Origin: Cerasicoccus sp. TK19100
GTDB lineage: Bacteria; Verrucomicrobiota; Verrucomicrobiia; Opitutales; Cerasicoccaceae
DNA: 64,000 bases
Assembly (NCBI RefSeq): GCF_027257155.1
Contig: NZ_JAPWDU010000005.1
Coordinates: 372,001 to 436,000 of the forward strand
Direction: 5' to 3'
Below, piece after piece: positions 9,312 to 18,282 of the stretch. The notes under the pieces are model-generated. The model was not told the origin of the DNA. It worked only from the letters and a program-made list of their open reading frames with translations, and did not search any database. A program made the translations under genes and the position numbers. The stretch's first letter is position 1; each line of letters opens with the position of its first letter.

Positions 9312-9938
9312 GTATGGCACACCGGTGCTACCGTAGGCTTCGAGGAATTTCAAGACTACCGCGAGGCCAAGAGCGCCCTGAGCGCCACACAACTGATGCA
9401 CGACTGGATAGCCCTCAACGCCGCCAAAGGGCAGGAGGTTGACCTTGGTCCGCTGGGACGTTCGCGCCTTGGCATGAAAGGTTCGTTTACCGGCTCGCCC
9501 AAACGCATCCTGGATAAACAGGTCACGCTGACGCTTGCATGGATTTTTCCCCGGAAGTTAAAAGAGCGGGTCGCCAACGCTGGCGCGAAGCTCGTCCGCA
9601 AGCGAGTCGCCCCCGTAGTCAAAGAACCTCTGGTCCAGCAAATCAAGGCCGTCGAGGCCAACGGCCAACTCCACCCAGCAGCGGATATATACGTGCCGGG
9701 TCAGTTCATCCGCATTTACGGCGCCCGCTTGAAGTTCAACCCCGCCGCCGAGGACGAGGGCGTCTTTATCATTAAAGGTAAGCAGAAGCCGCGTCGCCTC
9801 ACGGAAGCCCTCCGCATCACGCAGCAGGAATTACTGGTCCGCATCCCGGATGATGTTAGCGGCCAGTGCAAGCTGCGCGTCGTCCGCCGACATCCGGCGA
9901 AAACCGGAGAGCTGTTGTGGGGAGAGCTGTGGAGATAG
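9309..9938 (+). CDS. HU-like DNA-binding domain with C-terminal Ig-fold (DUF4469-type), probably 5'-truncated
   Basis: A 209-residue frame starting at a GTG just after an in-frame stop. Residues about 8-95 resemble the HU-like family with added domains: GFEEFQDYREAK, then GQEVDLGPLGRSRLGMKGSF, the conserved arm region where a Gly-rich turn precedes KGxF. Residues about 110-209 match the Ig-like DUF4469 pattern (YVPGQFIRIYGARLKFNP, EGVFII, LLVRIPDDVSGQCKLRVVRR). Normal family members carry about 20-30 further N-terminal residues completing the first helices, and none are encoded upstream. Start and functionality are therefore doubtful. It converges on the giant ATPase gene, whose stop is 9 bp away. 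Confidence 0.6.
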   Translation: MVWHTGATVGFEEFQDYREAKSALSATQLMHDWIALNAAKGQEVDLGPLGRSRLGMKGSFTGSPKRILDKQVTLTLAWIFPRKLKERVANAGAKLVRKRVAPVVKEPLVQQIKAVEANGQLHPAADIYVPGQFIRIYGARLKFNPAAEDEGVFIIKGKQKPRRLTEALRITQQELLVRIPDDVSGQCKLRVVRRHPAKTGELLWGELWR

Positions 9939-9947
9939 ATTTCTGAA

Positions 9948-12900
9948 CTATTGTTGTTCTTTGTCACTTTCTGGATTAGCCTTCGGAGTCGGCGTATCAA
10001 TCCCCGTATGGCGGAAGAGAAGGTGGAAAGCCTCCAGGATTTGGTCGAGCGTGTGGTCGGTCTTTTCGTCGAGGGAGAGCTTGGGCAAGACGACGCTCTG
10101 GCGGTTGGCCAGCTTTTCGCCGAGCTGCTCAATGGCGGCGGCGAGTTCGGCGTTGGCAGCGCCTTGTGGCTTGGAGGCGGGCTTGGGCTTAGTGGACTTT
10201 TCCAAGCTGGTTGCTAACTGTTGAAGTAGGGCGGACGCTTCGTCGGAAAGGCCAAGCGTGGGAGCTGGTGGTTTGGGTAAAATCGACGCCAATTGTGCAA
10301 TGGTTTCTTCGTCGAGTTGGATGGGCTGCTGTGGTTGTGGCTTGGGCAACAGTGCGCCGAGTTGGGCTAAGGTGGTTTCGTCGATTTGCAATGGCTTGGG
10401 TTCGGGCGGAGCGGGGAGCAGGGCGCGGAGTTTATCCAGCGTGGCGTCGTCGAACGATATTGGCTGACGCATCGCGGTAAGGCGTTCGCCGAGGAGCGCA
10501 AGGCCGTCGCTGAGGGCCATGTTGTTGTCCGCGAGTTGGGACACGACTTTGTTGACTGGATCTTGGTCGCCACCGCCCATGATCTTGTTTTTTGTGAAGC
10601 GTTTTTTGATCTCGTTCCAGCGCTCTTCTTCGGGCGGCGTGATCTTGCCTTCGAGTTGGCGGAACTTGAGTAAGTTGGCCTCCGCGCCGTCGGTGAGGGT
10701 TTGGGCTTCGTTTTCGTAGTGGTCGTCGATCAGGGACTCCACTTCGTCGTCCGACATGATTGGCAAGAGCTTTTCGGCAATGCGGTTCATATTACGATAG
10801 GAGCCTTGCAGCTTAAAGGGCGGCTCGGTCCGGTATTCGTCAGCTTGCGCGGCGCTGCGAATGTATTCCATATTGACGCGTAAGATGGTGTCGCGGACGC
10901 GCATCATCTTCTTCATGACGCCGACCATTTCCTCGACCTCTTCGCCCGAGTAGCTGGCTTCGAAATCTACGCCTTCGCGGATGCCGGTCTTGGCGATCTT
11001 GATGACCGCGTAAACATCCTTCCGGCTGCGGTTGGACAGCGGGCGCAGGGCGGCGTTGGACGTGAGTGAGTTTTCGAGGTAACTATCTTCGAATGCGCTG
11101 CTGTGTCCACCAATGATGTCGCCGAGGTTGTAGGTGTCGGCGCGGTTCGCGAGCATGTCCGGTATCTGGAATTTGCCGCCGGTCTCGGTGTAGGGATTAC
11201 CGGCCATGACGACGGCTACCTTCCGCCCCTTGAGATCGTAGGTGCGCGCCTTGCCCTTCCACACGCCTTCGATTTTGCGCTGGGCGTCGCAGAGGGAAAT
11301 GAACTTCTGCAAAAGCTCGGGATTGCAGTGTTGGATGTCGTCGAGGTAGATCATCACGTTGTCGCCCATTTCGAAGGCGAGATTTAGCTTATCGATTTCC
11401 TCAGCGGCAGCCTTGTTCGGCGCTTCTTCAGGATCGATGCTGGTGACGTGATGACCGATCGCCGGGCCGTTGATCTTCACGAAGGTGATGCCCAGGCGGT
11501 TGGCGATGTATTCCATCAACGTTGTCTTACCGTAGCCCGGCGGCGAGATGAGCAGCAGCATGCCCATGCGGTCGGTGCGCGCGTCTTCGCCGGCCGTGCC
11601 GATCTGTTTAGCCAGGTTGTCGCCGATCATCGGCAAGTAAACTTTATCGAGCAGTTGGTTGCGGACAAAGGCGGACATGACGCGCGGCTTAAGCTCGTCG
11701 AGACGGAGGTCTTCGCGGAAGAAGTCCACCAACTCACCCTTGCGCTCCTGGAAGCGGCGGTACATCGGGACAATGTTGCGTTCGTGCTCGCGGAGCTTGG
11801 CGAGGAATTTATTATAGTGCAGGTGTAGCTGCTTGGCTGCGATGACTTGGTGGTCGCCGCGCAGGCCGTCGATGTCGGTCTCGATGGGAACTTCCACGAC
11901 GTGGCGTTTTTCAATGGGACCTCGCAACAAATGCGCGGCGGCTTCGTCGAGGTAATCAAACTGATTTTCCGGTGAGTTCTGCGCCAACATATAACCGCGT
12001 ATCCAATCGCGGAGCACTTGGAACTCTCCGGCTGCGTTGCCGCGCATGCCCGCACGCGCTTTTTCGAACTTGTCCGTGAAGCGCTTGGCGACGAGCTCGT
12101 GATGAAAGCCATCCGCGAGCGTTGCAGCCTCGTAGGAGACGGCGAAGGAGTCGGTGTCGACGAGTTCATGGAACAGATAATCGGCGGCTTCTTCGGCCAG
12201 CGAAAGGATGACGCGATTTGCTTGAGCGGATGGCGGCGATGACGAAGCATCGCCCTCCAGTTGTCGCGACTTTATTGGAGGGCGATGCTTCGTCATCGCC
12301 GCATCCTGCTGGCGAAATATCTCTTGATGGAACAGCTCCGACTCCTCGCAGAATACCGCGATGCGCTTGGTGAGCTCGCGGATGTAGCCTGTCTGCGTTT
12401 TATGCTGCGGGAACAGGCGGAGCATTTCGCCGAAGGCGTCGACCTTAGCTTCGAGCAAATCATCGTCCGGTGTGCGGCCAAGAAAATGCTGCCAATAGAC
12501 CAAACCGCAGGCGCGGGCCTCGGGCGAGTAGCGTAGCAGGCCGGCGGCTTGATGAATCGTCAGCAGCGCGTCGATTAACTTTTGCGCGTCTTCATCGTGA
12601 ACGCCCTTGATGTAGGCTTCCTCGTAACGTGGAGCCATGAATTTTTGGACGAAAGCCAGGCGAGCTTTGTCATCCAAAGCTTGGTAGTCCGCCGCGGTGA
12701 TCGCCAGCTCGGACTTGGCGTCTGGCTTAACCGTTTCGAAGTGGCGCAGCAGTTTGTAGGCGAGATACTCACCGCGGTAAACGGCGTCACTCTCACTAAC
12801 GGTTTGCATGTCCCACACCGGCTTGGTGGCGTTGAGTTGTTCGTCCTTGATCGGATCGAAAAACTGCGTGCCGGAAAGGTGAAAATAAATCTGGCCTTCG

Positions 12901-15536
12901 CGCTGGACGGTGGTCAGCGCAAGCTCTTGCGTGTTGACGCTGAAGTGGTGGCGACCGAACTTGATGATATCGTCGCCATCGGCAAAGAGCTCTTGTTTGT
13001 CTTTGAGCTGGCGGATGGCGTCGCTTTGGACAGTCTTGAGCTGGCCGAGGATGTCGTCGCCCTTCAGGTTTTCGCCGATTTCGCCAAGTTCGTCTGCGAT
13101 GTCGCGCACCTTTTCGACCATGAGGTCGCTGGCGAAGTAGCCGTTGATATCGGTGAGTTCCTTAAAGCCTTTGGCGCGGTTTTCAATACCGGTCAGTATT
13201 CGCTTGGCGCTGGCAAGCAGGCGTGTGGTCTGCCGGTTGCGGGCCTCCTGCAGCGACATCTTTTTCGTCTCAAACGCGTTGTAGAGCTCGTCGCGTTTGG
13301 TAGCGAGCTGGTCGAGGTATTCATCGAAGTCCGCGTAACGCCCCTCCAGCTCCTCGAGCTGCACCATGAGTTTGGTCAGGTAGTCGTCGCACTGCTTGGG
13401 CGTCTCGCAAAGGTCCAGGTAGTTCGTGACGGCTTGATTGAGCAGCTTGAGCTGAGCATTGAACTGAGCGGCACCCTCGACGAGCATCAGCTCTTTGCGG
13501 CGACTCTTCAGGTCGTTGCGCACCTGGTTGAGGCGCGAGTAAATATTGGAAATCGAATCGATGATGCGCGTGGTCTGCGTCGCGTCGTCGATCTTCAGGT
13601 TACCTACGATTTCGATCAACAGCTCCAGCTCGGCGCCAGCTTCGTCGAGGCGCTCGTTGATCTCGTTGGCCTCGGTGACTTTCTCGATGGCTTCGATCGC
13701 GGCTGCTTGCTCTTCAACGGCGTTGCGATACGGGTCGAGCGCTTCATCGAGCAAGAGGAATTCGACGGCCTGCAGCGCGACTTGGTCGGAGAGCTCCTTG
13801 ACCTGCGATTCGAGCTTTTCGGAAAGCGGAACATCGGCATATCGCAGGTCGCGCAACCCAATGATCTCGCCGCGAATGGTGCGCAGGTCGGCGAGGCTGC
13901 GGACGAAGCCCATGATGTCGTCCGGTCGTGTGGAGCTGACCTCGGTCGTGAGCTTGCGGACACGCACGCTGACGTTGGTTGTTTGCTCGTTGGTGGACTT
14001 GCGGATACGCTGGACTTTGTCGAACTCGTCGATCGCACTTTGCGCAGTCTTATTGATCGTCTGGAGCGTCTCTTGGATGTTGGCGGCCTCTTCACTATTG
14101 AGCCAGAAATAGGTGTCGAGGATGTCGCTGCTGAGCTTGACGAGATCGACGTAAAGCCCGGTGTAGCTTTCCTCTTTTTGCAGGAGGTTGTAGACCTCGT
14201 AGCACTCGCTCATGCAGCGGACGACTTCCTTGTTGCCGACCTTGAACAGGTAGCTGTCGTCGTTGCCCGTGGGGGGTAAGTCGTCGCTGGTGAAGGGGGT
14301 CTGCCAGATTTGCAGCGAGTGGTGCTTTTGCGCTTCGCCGTCGCCGCGGAAGTAGATCAGCTCGCCATTATCGAAGAAGGTGAAGCCATTGCAAATGATC
14401 GGTGTGGCGACGGTTTGCTCAATGAGGTTGTAGCTCATGAGCACGTATTGACCGCTGACACGCTCGTAAAATGAATAGAGGAAATCCTCACCGTTGGGCG
14501 ACTTGACGAGACGCTCGAACCACATGTTGCTCAACTCGCTGTCGAACAGTTTGCACTCGCCGCTGTGGAGGTAATAACCGTTGGCAAAAATGACGCCCTG
14601 GTCTTCGGGCAGCGCGACGCAGCTCGTGCCAATGGCGTCGGTGCGGCGAACTTCTTTGACCTTGTGATTGTAGATGAAATAGCGCGTCTGCTTCTCCTGA
14701 TAGGGGAGGATGCGCAGCAGAATCAGGTCGCCGACGACGGCGAAAAAGATGTCGGCGTCGTCGAGGGTTTGGTCGGCCTGGTCAACGGGCTCGGCGTAGA
14801 TGCCTTCGCCTGAGGTGGTGTTGTCCTCGACCTTAATTGTGAGGTCACCGCCGACGCATTCGACGAAGATTTTGTCCTCGATAGAGATATGTGGGTGCAA
14901 TCCGCCGCGCTGCATGTCGCGATGGGCGCGGGTCCACTTGAAGGAATGCTGTTCGGGAAACGTATACTCCGGGTCAAAGCGATTGCCCAGATACTCCAGC
15001 CCGTCGTCGGTGATGATCCACTTAAAGACCTTGATGTCGCGGATGTCCTCACTGATGCGAAACGCCATGAACAGCTCGGCACCGCGCCGCAGGAACTTCA
15101 CGAAAGACGTGGCCTTATAATACTTGTAGAGGTAGGCAAAGTCGTCCTGGAAATCGCGGTTGTTGATCAGGTCCAGGGGCTCGGCATGGAAGGTCTTGTC
15201 GCTTGGCTCAAAGCGATAAACCGAAAACACATCGCCGACCTCCATTTGTGACTTCAGGCCGAGCTTGACGTTGTAGCCAAAGAGGAAACGCCCGCCGGGC
15301 AGAGCGATCATGTCGCGCGCCGTGCAGTTGTGCTCGGTGGTGATGCGGTCGGTGCCGATGAGCTTGTTTTCGATGGCACCGAAAACGTCCTGCCGGTTTT
15401 TATTGAGCGTTTGCAGGCGCTCCAGCAAGGCGGCGGACTGGGTGTCCAGCCGCTGCCGGATGACTTCGTAGGCTCCGCCTTCGAGCTTGGGCGAGGGCGC
15501 GGCTTTGTTTTCAGTTTCTGTGGCGGTGTCTGCCAT
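9948..15536 (-). CDS. Giant AAA+ ATPase of the DUF3686 ('DNA repair ATPase') type
   Basis: 1,862 residues, last gene of a four-gene minus-strand cassette. The N-terminal ~470 residues are beta-rich, with propeller-like strands (PGGRFLFGYNV, ELFMAFRIS). Residues about 480-870 are long coiled coil. A helical middle follows. The AAA+ module has Walker A SPPGYGKTTLMEY near residue 1333, Walker B MIYLDDIQH near 1395, and a sensor-1-like VVMAGNPY, most like MoxR-type ATPases. The tail (about 1690-1760) has three 22-residue repeats of the form hxhD-E-x-TLAQL-x-x-hLPKP. Residues about 1079-1101 are encoded by an inverted repeat that looks like an in-frame insertion. The 'DNA repair' name is historical database wording. 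Here the neighbours suggest work at flotillin-type membrane domains. Function is unproven. Confidence 0.85.
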   Translation of the reverse strand: MADTATETENKAAPSPKLEGGAYEVIRQRLDTQSAALLERLQTLNKNRQDVFGAIENKLIGTDRITTEHNCTARDMIALPGGRFLFGYNVKLGLKSQMEVGDVFSVYRFEPSDKTFHAEPLDLINNRDFQDDFAYLYKYYKATSFVKFLRRGAELFMAFRISEDIRDIKVFKWIITDDGLEYLGNRFDPEYTFPEQHSFKWTRAHRDMQRGGLHPHISIEDKIFVECVGGDLTIKVEDNTTSGEGIYAEPVDQADQTLDDADIFFAVVGDLILLRILPYQEKQTRYFIYNHKVKEVRRTDAIGTSCVALPEDQGVIFANGYYLHSGECKLFDSELSNMWFERLVKSPNGEDFLYSFYERVSGQYVLMSYNLIEQTVATPIICNGFTFFDNGELIYFRGDGEAQKHHSLQIWQTPFTSDDLPPTGNDDSYLFKVGNKEVVRCMSECYEVYNLLQKEESYTGLYVDLVKLSSDILDTYFWLNSEEAANIQETLQTINKTAQSAIDEFDKVQRIRKSTNEQTTNVSVRVRKLTTEVSSTRPDDIMGFVRSLADLRTIRGEIIGLRDLRYADVPLSEKLESQVKELSDQVALQAVEFLLLDEALDPYRNAVEEQAAAIEAIEKVTEANEINERLDEAGAELELLIEIVGNLKIDDATQTTRIIDSISNIYSRLNQVRNDLKSRRKELMLVEGAAQFNAQLKLLNQAVTNYLDLCETPKQCDDYLTKLMVQLEELEGRYADFDEYLDQLATKRDELYNAFETKKMSLQEARNRQTTRLLASAKRILTGIENRAKGFKELTDINGYFASDLMVEKVRDIADELGEIGENLKGDDILGQLKTVQSDAIRQLKDKQELFADGDDIIKFGRHHFSVNTQELALTTVQREGQIYFHLSGTQFFDPIKDEQLNATKPVWDMQTVSESDAVYRGEYLAYKLLRHFETVKPDAKSELAITAADYQALDDKARLAFVQKFMAPRYEEAYIKGVHDEDAQKLIDALLTIHQAAGLLRYSPEARACGLVYWQHFLGRTPDDDLLEAKVDAFGEMLRLFPQHKTQTGYIRELTKRIAVFCEESELFHQEIFRQQDAAMTKHRPPIKSRQLEGDASSSPPSAQANRVILSLAEEAADYLFHELVDTDSFAVSYEAATLADGFHHELVAKRFTDKFEKARAGMRGNAAGEFQVLRDWIRGYMLAQNSPENQFDYLDEAAAHLLRGPIEKRHVVEVPIETDIDGLRGDHQVIAAKQLHLHYNKFLAKLREHERNIVPMYRRFQERKGELVDFFREDLRLDELKPRVMSAFVRNQLLDKVYLPMIGDNLAKQIGTAGEDARTDRMGMLLLISPPGYGKTTLMEYIANRLGITFVKINGPAIGHHVTSIDPEEAPNKAAAEEIDKLNLAFEMGDNVMIYLDDIQHCNPELLQKFISLCDAQRKIEGVWKGKARTYDLKGRKVAVVMAGNPYTETGGKFQIPDMLANRADTYNLGDIIGGHSSAFEDSYLENSLTSNAALRPLSNRSRKDVYAVIKIAKTGIREGVDFEASYSGEEVEEMVGVMKKMMRVRDTILRVNMEYIRSAAQADEYRTEPPFKLQGSYRNMNRIAEKLLPIMSDDEVESLIDDHYENEAQTLTDGAEANLLKFRQLEGKITPPEEERWNEIKKRFTKNKIMGGGDQDPVNKVVSQLADNNMALSDGLALLGERLTAMRQPISFDDATLDKLRALLPAPPEPKPLQIDETTLAQLGALLPKPQPQQPIQLDEETIAQLASILPKPPAPTLGLSDEASALLQQLATSLEKSTKPKPASKPQGAANAELAAAIEQLGEKLANRQSVVLPKLSLDEKTDHTLDQILEAFHLLFRHTGIDTPTPKANPESDKEQQ
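12233..12302. repeat. 27-bp perfect inverted repeat inside the ATPase gene
   Basis: Arms 12233-12259 and 12276-12302 are exact reverse complements, separated by a 16-bp loop (12260-12275). The unit is divisible into the reading frame and encodes a polar, low-complexity stretch (RQLEGDASSSPPSA) between helical segments. Size and composition resemble the REP-like palindromes found between genes elsewhere in the window. It is best read as an in-frame insertion of such an element. Confidence 0.85.
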
Positions 15537-15566
15537 TGGGTGAGGCTGCTTTTGTGTTTTGGTTCT

Positions 15567-15646
15567 TGGTGCTTAGTTCTTGGTTTCAGTGATGGGAGTC
15601 GCTGCTAACGTTGTGTCAGCAACCAAGCACCAAGAACTAAGCACCA
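15567..15646. repeat. 18-bp inverted repeat between the ATPase and flotillin genes
   Basis: tggtgcttagttcttggt at 15567-15584 is repeated in inverted orientation at 15629-15646. The arms fill most of the 126-bp gap between the flotillin stop (15663) and the ATPase start (15536). In mRNA it could form a long hairpin that attenuates or protects the operon transcript. It may equally be a mobile palindrome of the 'cttagttcttgg' kind. Confidence 0.7.
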
Positions 15647-15662
15647 GGGCACGATCAACTGA

Positions 15663-17711
15663 TTAGTTTCTAATCAGTTGATCCAAGAACTCACCGGCTT
15701 TTTTGCCGCTGATGCCGTATTTGTCGGCGAGGGAGAGGAGGTCGTTGGCTTCCTTTTTATCCTGGCCTTCAGCCTGGTCGCCGATGCGGGTGAGCAGGGC
15801 GGCGATGGACAGGTTTTTAATGTCCTCTGAGCTGATGTTGAACTGCTCGGTCCACTCCTTGAGCTTGGTCTTGAAGTAGTCGCTGTTGCCGTTGAAGAAC
15901 GTGTCCTTTACGTCGGTGAGGGCGCGGGAGTTGTCCATGAGGCGGTCGATGGATTTGCCTCGGGTCACGGCACCCACGACGCGGTCGTAGAAGTCCGTGC
16001 TGCCGCCGACGATGTCGACCTTGGTGTTCTTGAGCGCTTCGCCCAGGACCTTAGCCTGATGCTCGGCGATCTTCTCGTTGACCTCGATTTCGGCGAGTTC
16101 GACTTCCTTGTCCTTTTGCAGGCGCAGCTTGAATTCCTCGTGTTCCTTGCCGGCTTCGTTGAAGACCTTCATGGCCTCGGCCTTCTTGTGGATGCCCTCG
16201 GCTTCGGCGAGATACTTTTTCTCGTCGGCGCTCGCAGAGGCGGCTCCCTTTTCGCCAATGCCCTTGGCTTCGGCCAGGTATTTCTTTTCGGCAACGGTGG
16301 CCTCGGCTTCGCCTTGTTTTTGGAAGGCGGCAGCCTTGGCTTCCATAACGCTGGCTTCGCCCAATCCGACGGCGGCAGCTTCGGCGCTGCGACCTTCGGC
16401 GAGGGTTTTCTTGGCGGCGGATTCGCGGCCGGCAGCGGTCTCGTGGGCCTCGGCGGAGATGACTGTTTCCTCGGCCTTTAGTTCGACGGCCTTCTTGGAG
16501 GACTCGGCCTTGCGGACCTCATGGTAATAAAGTTCATCGGCCTTGAGCTGCTCGGCTTCTTTGCTGGCCTGAGCGGTCTTAACCTTTTCAACAAGCTGTT
16601 CTTCGGCGCGTTGTTCGGCCTGGGTAATGGCGACTTTCTTCGCACGATCAGCACCGGCAAAGGCCTCGGTATCCTTGATCTTTTCCTGCTCTACGACGAC
16701 GGTCTTCTCGACCATTACGCGTTCCTTAATGACTTCCTGAATCTCGCGCTTTTCCTTTTCAACGGCCTTGTCCTTCTCGATGTCGGCGAGCTGGGTAACC
16801 TTGTTGCGCTCGACGACTTCCAACTGGCGGTCGCGCTCGACGCGTTCGGTTTCAATGGCGTCGGTGCGCTGCTTATTCTTTTCAGCAACGATGATCTGGC
16901 GCAGCTTGTTCTCCTCGGCGATGGCGAGTTCTTCCTCGGTCGCGATGCGGGCGGTTTCGGCGCGGAGGCGCTGTTCCTCGTGCACCCGGGCGGCTTCGGC
17001 TTCTTCGCGGGAAGTGATGACGGCGATCTCGCGCTTCTGCTTTTGCTCGGCCTCAGCCTGTTGCTTCTCCAGTTCAAGGACGGCTTCGCGGGCTTCGACG
17101 TTTTGCTTGGTGATCGTCTTGATGCGATCCTGGTCGATCTGGTTGGCGAGGATCTTTTCGCGCGAGGTGCGGTCGGTGATCTTCTTAATACCCTCGGCGT
17201 CGAGGATGTTGTCCGGGTTGAGCTCGGTTAGGGACGTTTGCTCGAGATCATCAATGGCGACGTCGTCGAGAATGTAGCCGTTTAAGTCGACACCAATAAC
17301 CTTGATGATTTCATCGCGGAACTTTTCACGTTCAACGTAAAGCTCTTCAAAATCAAATTGCTTACCGACCGTTTTGAGCGCTTCCGAAAATTTGGCATCG
17401 AAAAGCTCCTTGATTTTATCAATGTCGCTGGCTCGCTTACATCCGATTGTTGTCGCGACCTTTTTGACGTCTTCGATGGTGTCGTTGATACGCACGAAGA
17501 AGTCGACGGTGATATCCGCACGGATGTTGTCTTTACAGATGAGTCCCTGCTTGCCACGGCGATCGACACGGACTCGTTTTACTGAGATATCCATGTCTTC
17601 CAGCATGTGGAACACCAGGATTTGCCAGATGCCTGAGAAGGAGACTTTGATGCCTCCGAAGCCGGTCCGGACGAGTGCCTGACCTTGCGGGGTTTTGCGG
17701 TATATCATCAT
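15663..17711 (-). CDS. Flotillin-family SPFH/coiled-coil protein (YqiK-like)
   Basis: 682 residues. Residues about 1-190 form the SPFH (band 7) domain (GQALVRTGFGGIKVSF; DVKKVATTIG; NGYILDDVAIDDLEQT). Residues about 195-560 are a charged Glu/Ala/Lys/Arg coiled coil with an internal repeat (DEKKYLAEAEGI twice). The last 120 residues are a globular flotillin C-terminus. Flotillins oligomerise on membranes into cage-like scaffolds. Unusually there is no N-terminal transmembrane helix: the protein begins MMIYRKTPQGQALV, immediately at the SPFH domain. Anchoring probably depends on the co-encoded NfeD-like protein. It lies 52 bp downstream of the small SPFH gene and 126 bp upstream of the ATPase gene. 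Confidence 0.93.
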   Translation of the reverse strand: MMIYRKTPQGQALVRTGFGGIKVSFSGIWQILVFHMLEDMDISVKRVRVDRRGKQGLICKDNIRADITVDFFVRINDTIEDVKKVATTIGCKRASDIDKIKELFDAKFSEALKTVGKQFDFEELYVEREKFRDEIIKVIGVDLNGYILDDVAIDDLEQTSLTELNPDNILDAEGIKKITDRTSREKILANQIDQDRIKTITKQNVEAREAVLELEKQQAEAEQKQKREIAVITSREEAEAARVHEEQRLRAETARIATEEELAIAEENKLRQIIVAEKNKQRTDAIETERVERDRQLEVVERNKVTQLADIEKDKAVEKEKREIQEVIKERVMVEKTVVVEQEKIKDTEAFAGADRAKKVAITQAEQRAEEQLVEKVKTAQASKEAEQLKADELYYHEVRKAESSKKAVELKAEETVISAEAHETAAGRESAAKKTLAEGRSAEAAAVGLGEASVMEAKAAAFQKQGEAEATVAEKKYLAEAKGIGEKGAASASADEKKYLAEAEGIHKKAEAMKVFNEAGKEHEEFKLRLQKDKEVELAEIEVNEKIAEHQAKVLGEALKNTKVDIVGGSTDFYDRVVGAVTRGKSIDRLMDNSRALTDVKDTFFNGNSDYFKTKLKEWTEQFNISSEDIKNLSIAALLTRIGDQAEGQDKKEANDLLSLADKYGISGKKAGEFLDQLIRN

Positions 17712-17763
17712 GATAACTTGTGGTTGGTGGCTATGGTTGTTTTATTGTAATGCGGTTTAAGAA

Positions 17764-18282
17764 TCAGTTTATCGCGCCTTGGCTCTCGTTGAACTCGGGT
17801 GGGAATTTGTCGGCATGATCAATGGCGATGTTGTCGACGATCAGGCCTGGCTTAAAGTAGCCATTCGGGGTGCGGCGGAGAATGGCCTCGATAAATGTTG
17901 GTGAGTCATTGATTTCCGCCCAGGAAAGCTCGCCGGCGGCCGTGCGGACGAGTTGCTCGGCGTCGTTGATCAGTTCGGGGATGCGCTCATCGAAATTGTT
18001 CAGGTTTTCGACGCCAAAGTGGGCAGCGGCATCGAGCACGTCCTGTTGGGTGTCATTGACGCGCAAATGGAAGACGATGCTCAGGTCGAAGAGTTGCTGA
18101 TCCTTGGAGATGAGAGGGGTATCCGGACCGGCGAAGTTCAACGAAAGCGTGGAAATACTGATATCGACGCGGTGCGTCTGGTGAACGACCGGCATGGCAA
18201 ACATGCCATCGAAGGACACACGTTGGCCGCCGAGTCCTTCACGGAGCAGGGCTTTTCCCGAGGCTGCCATTTGATACTTCAT
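17764..18282 (-). CDS. Stand-alone SPFH-domain protein, paralogue of the flotillin N-terminus
   Basis: A 172-residue protein that aligns by eye with the first ~190 residues of the next gene: GKALLREGLGGQRVSF versus GQALVRTGFGGIKVSF, and NGYFKPGLIVDNIAIDHADK versus NGYILDDVAIDDLEQ. It ends where the flotillin coiled coil would begin, with no membrane helix. It may cap or seed flotillin oligomers, or be a subunit of a mixed ring; both ideas are inference. Its ATG overlaps the NfeD-like gene by 4 bp (ATGA), implying coupled translation. Without the neighbouring flotillin the domain would be hard to recognise. Confidence 0.8.
   Translation of the reverse strand: MKYQMAASGKALLREGLGGQRVSFDGMFAMPVVHQTHRVDISISTLSLNFAGPDTPLISKDQQLFDLSIVFHLRVNDTQQDVLDAAAHFGVENLNNFDERIPELINDAEQLVRTAAGELSWAEINDSPTFIEAILRRTPNGYFKPGLIVDNIAIDHADKFPPEFNESQGAIN

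Noticed and set aside
12582-14279. A 565-codon open frame on the plus strand opposite the ATPase gene
   Set aside because: It is the antisense of a GC-rich coiled-coil coding region, has no domain signature and is Leu/Val/Asp-rich as expected for a shadow frame.
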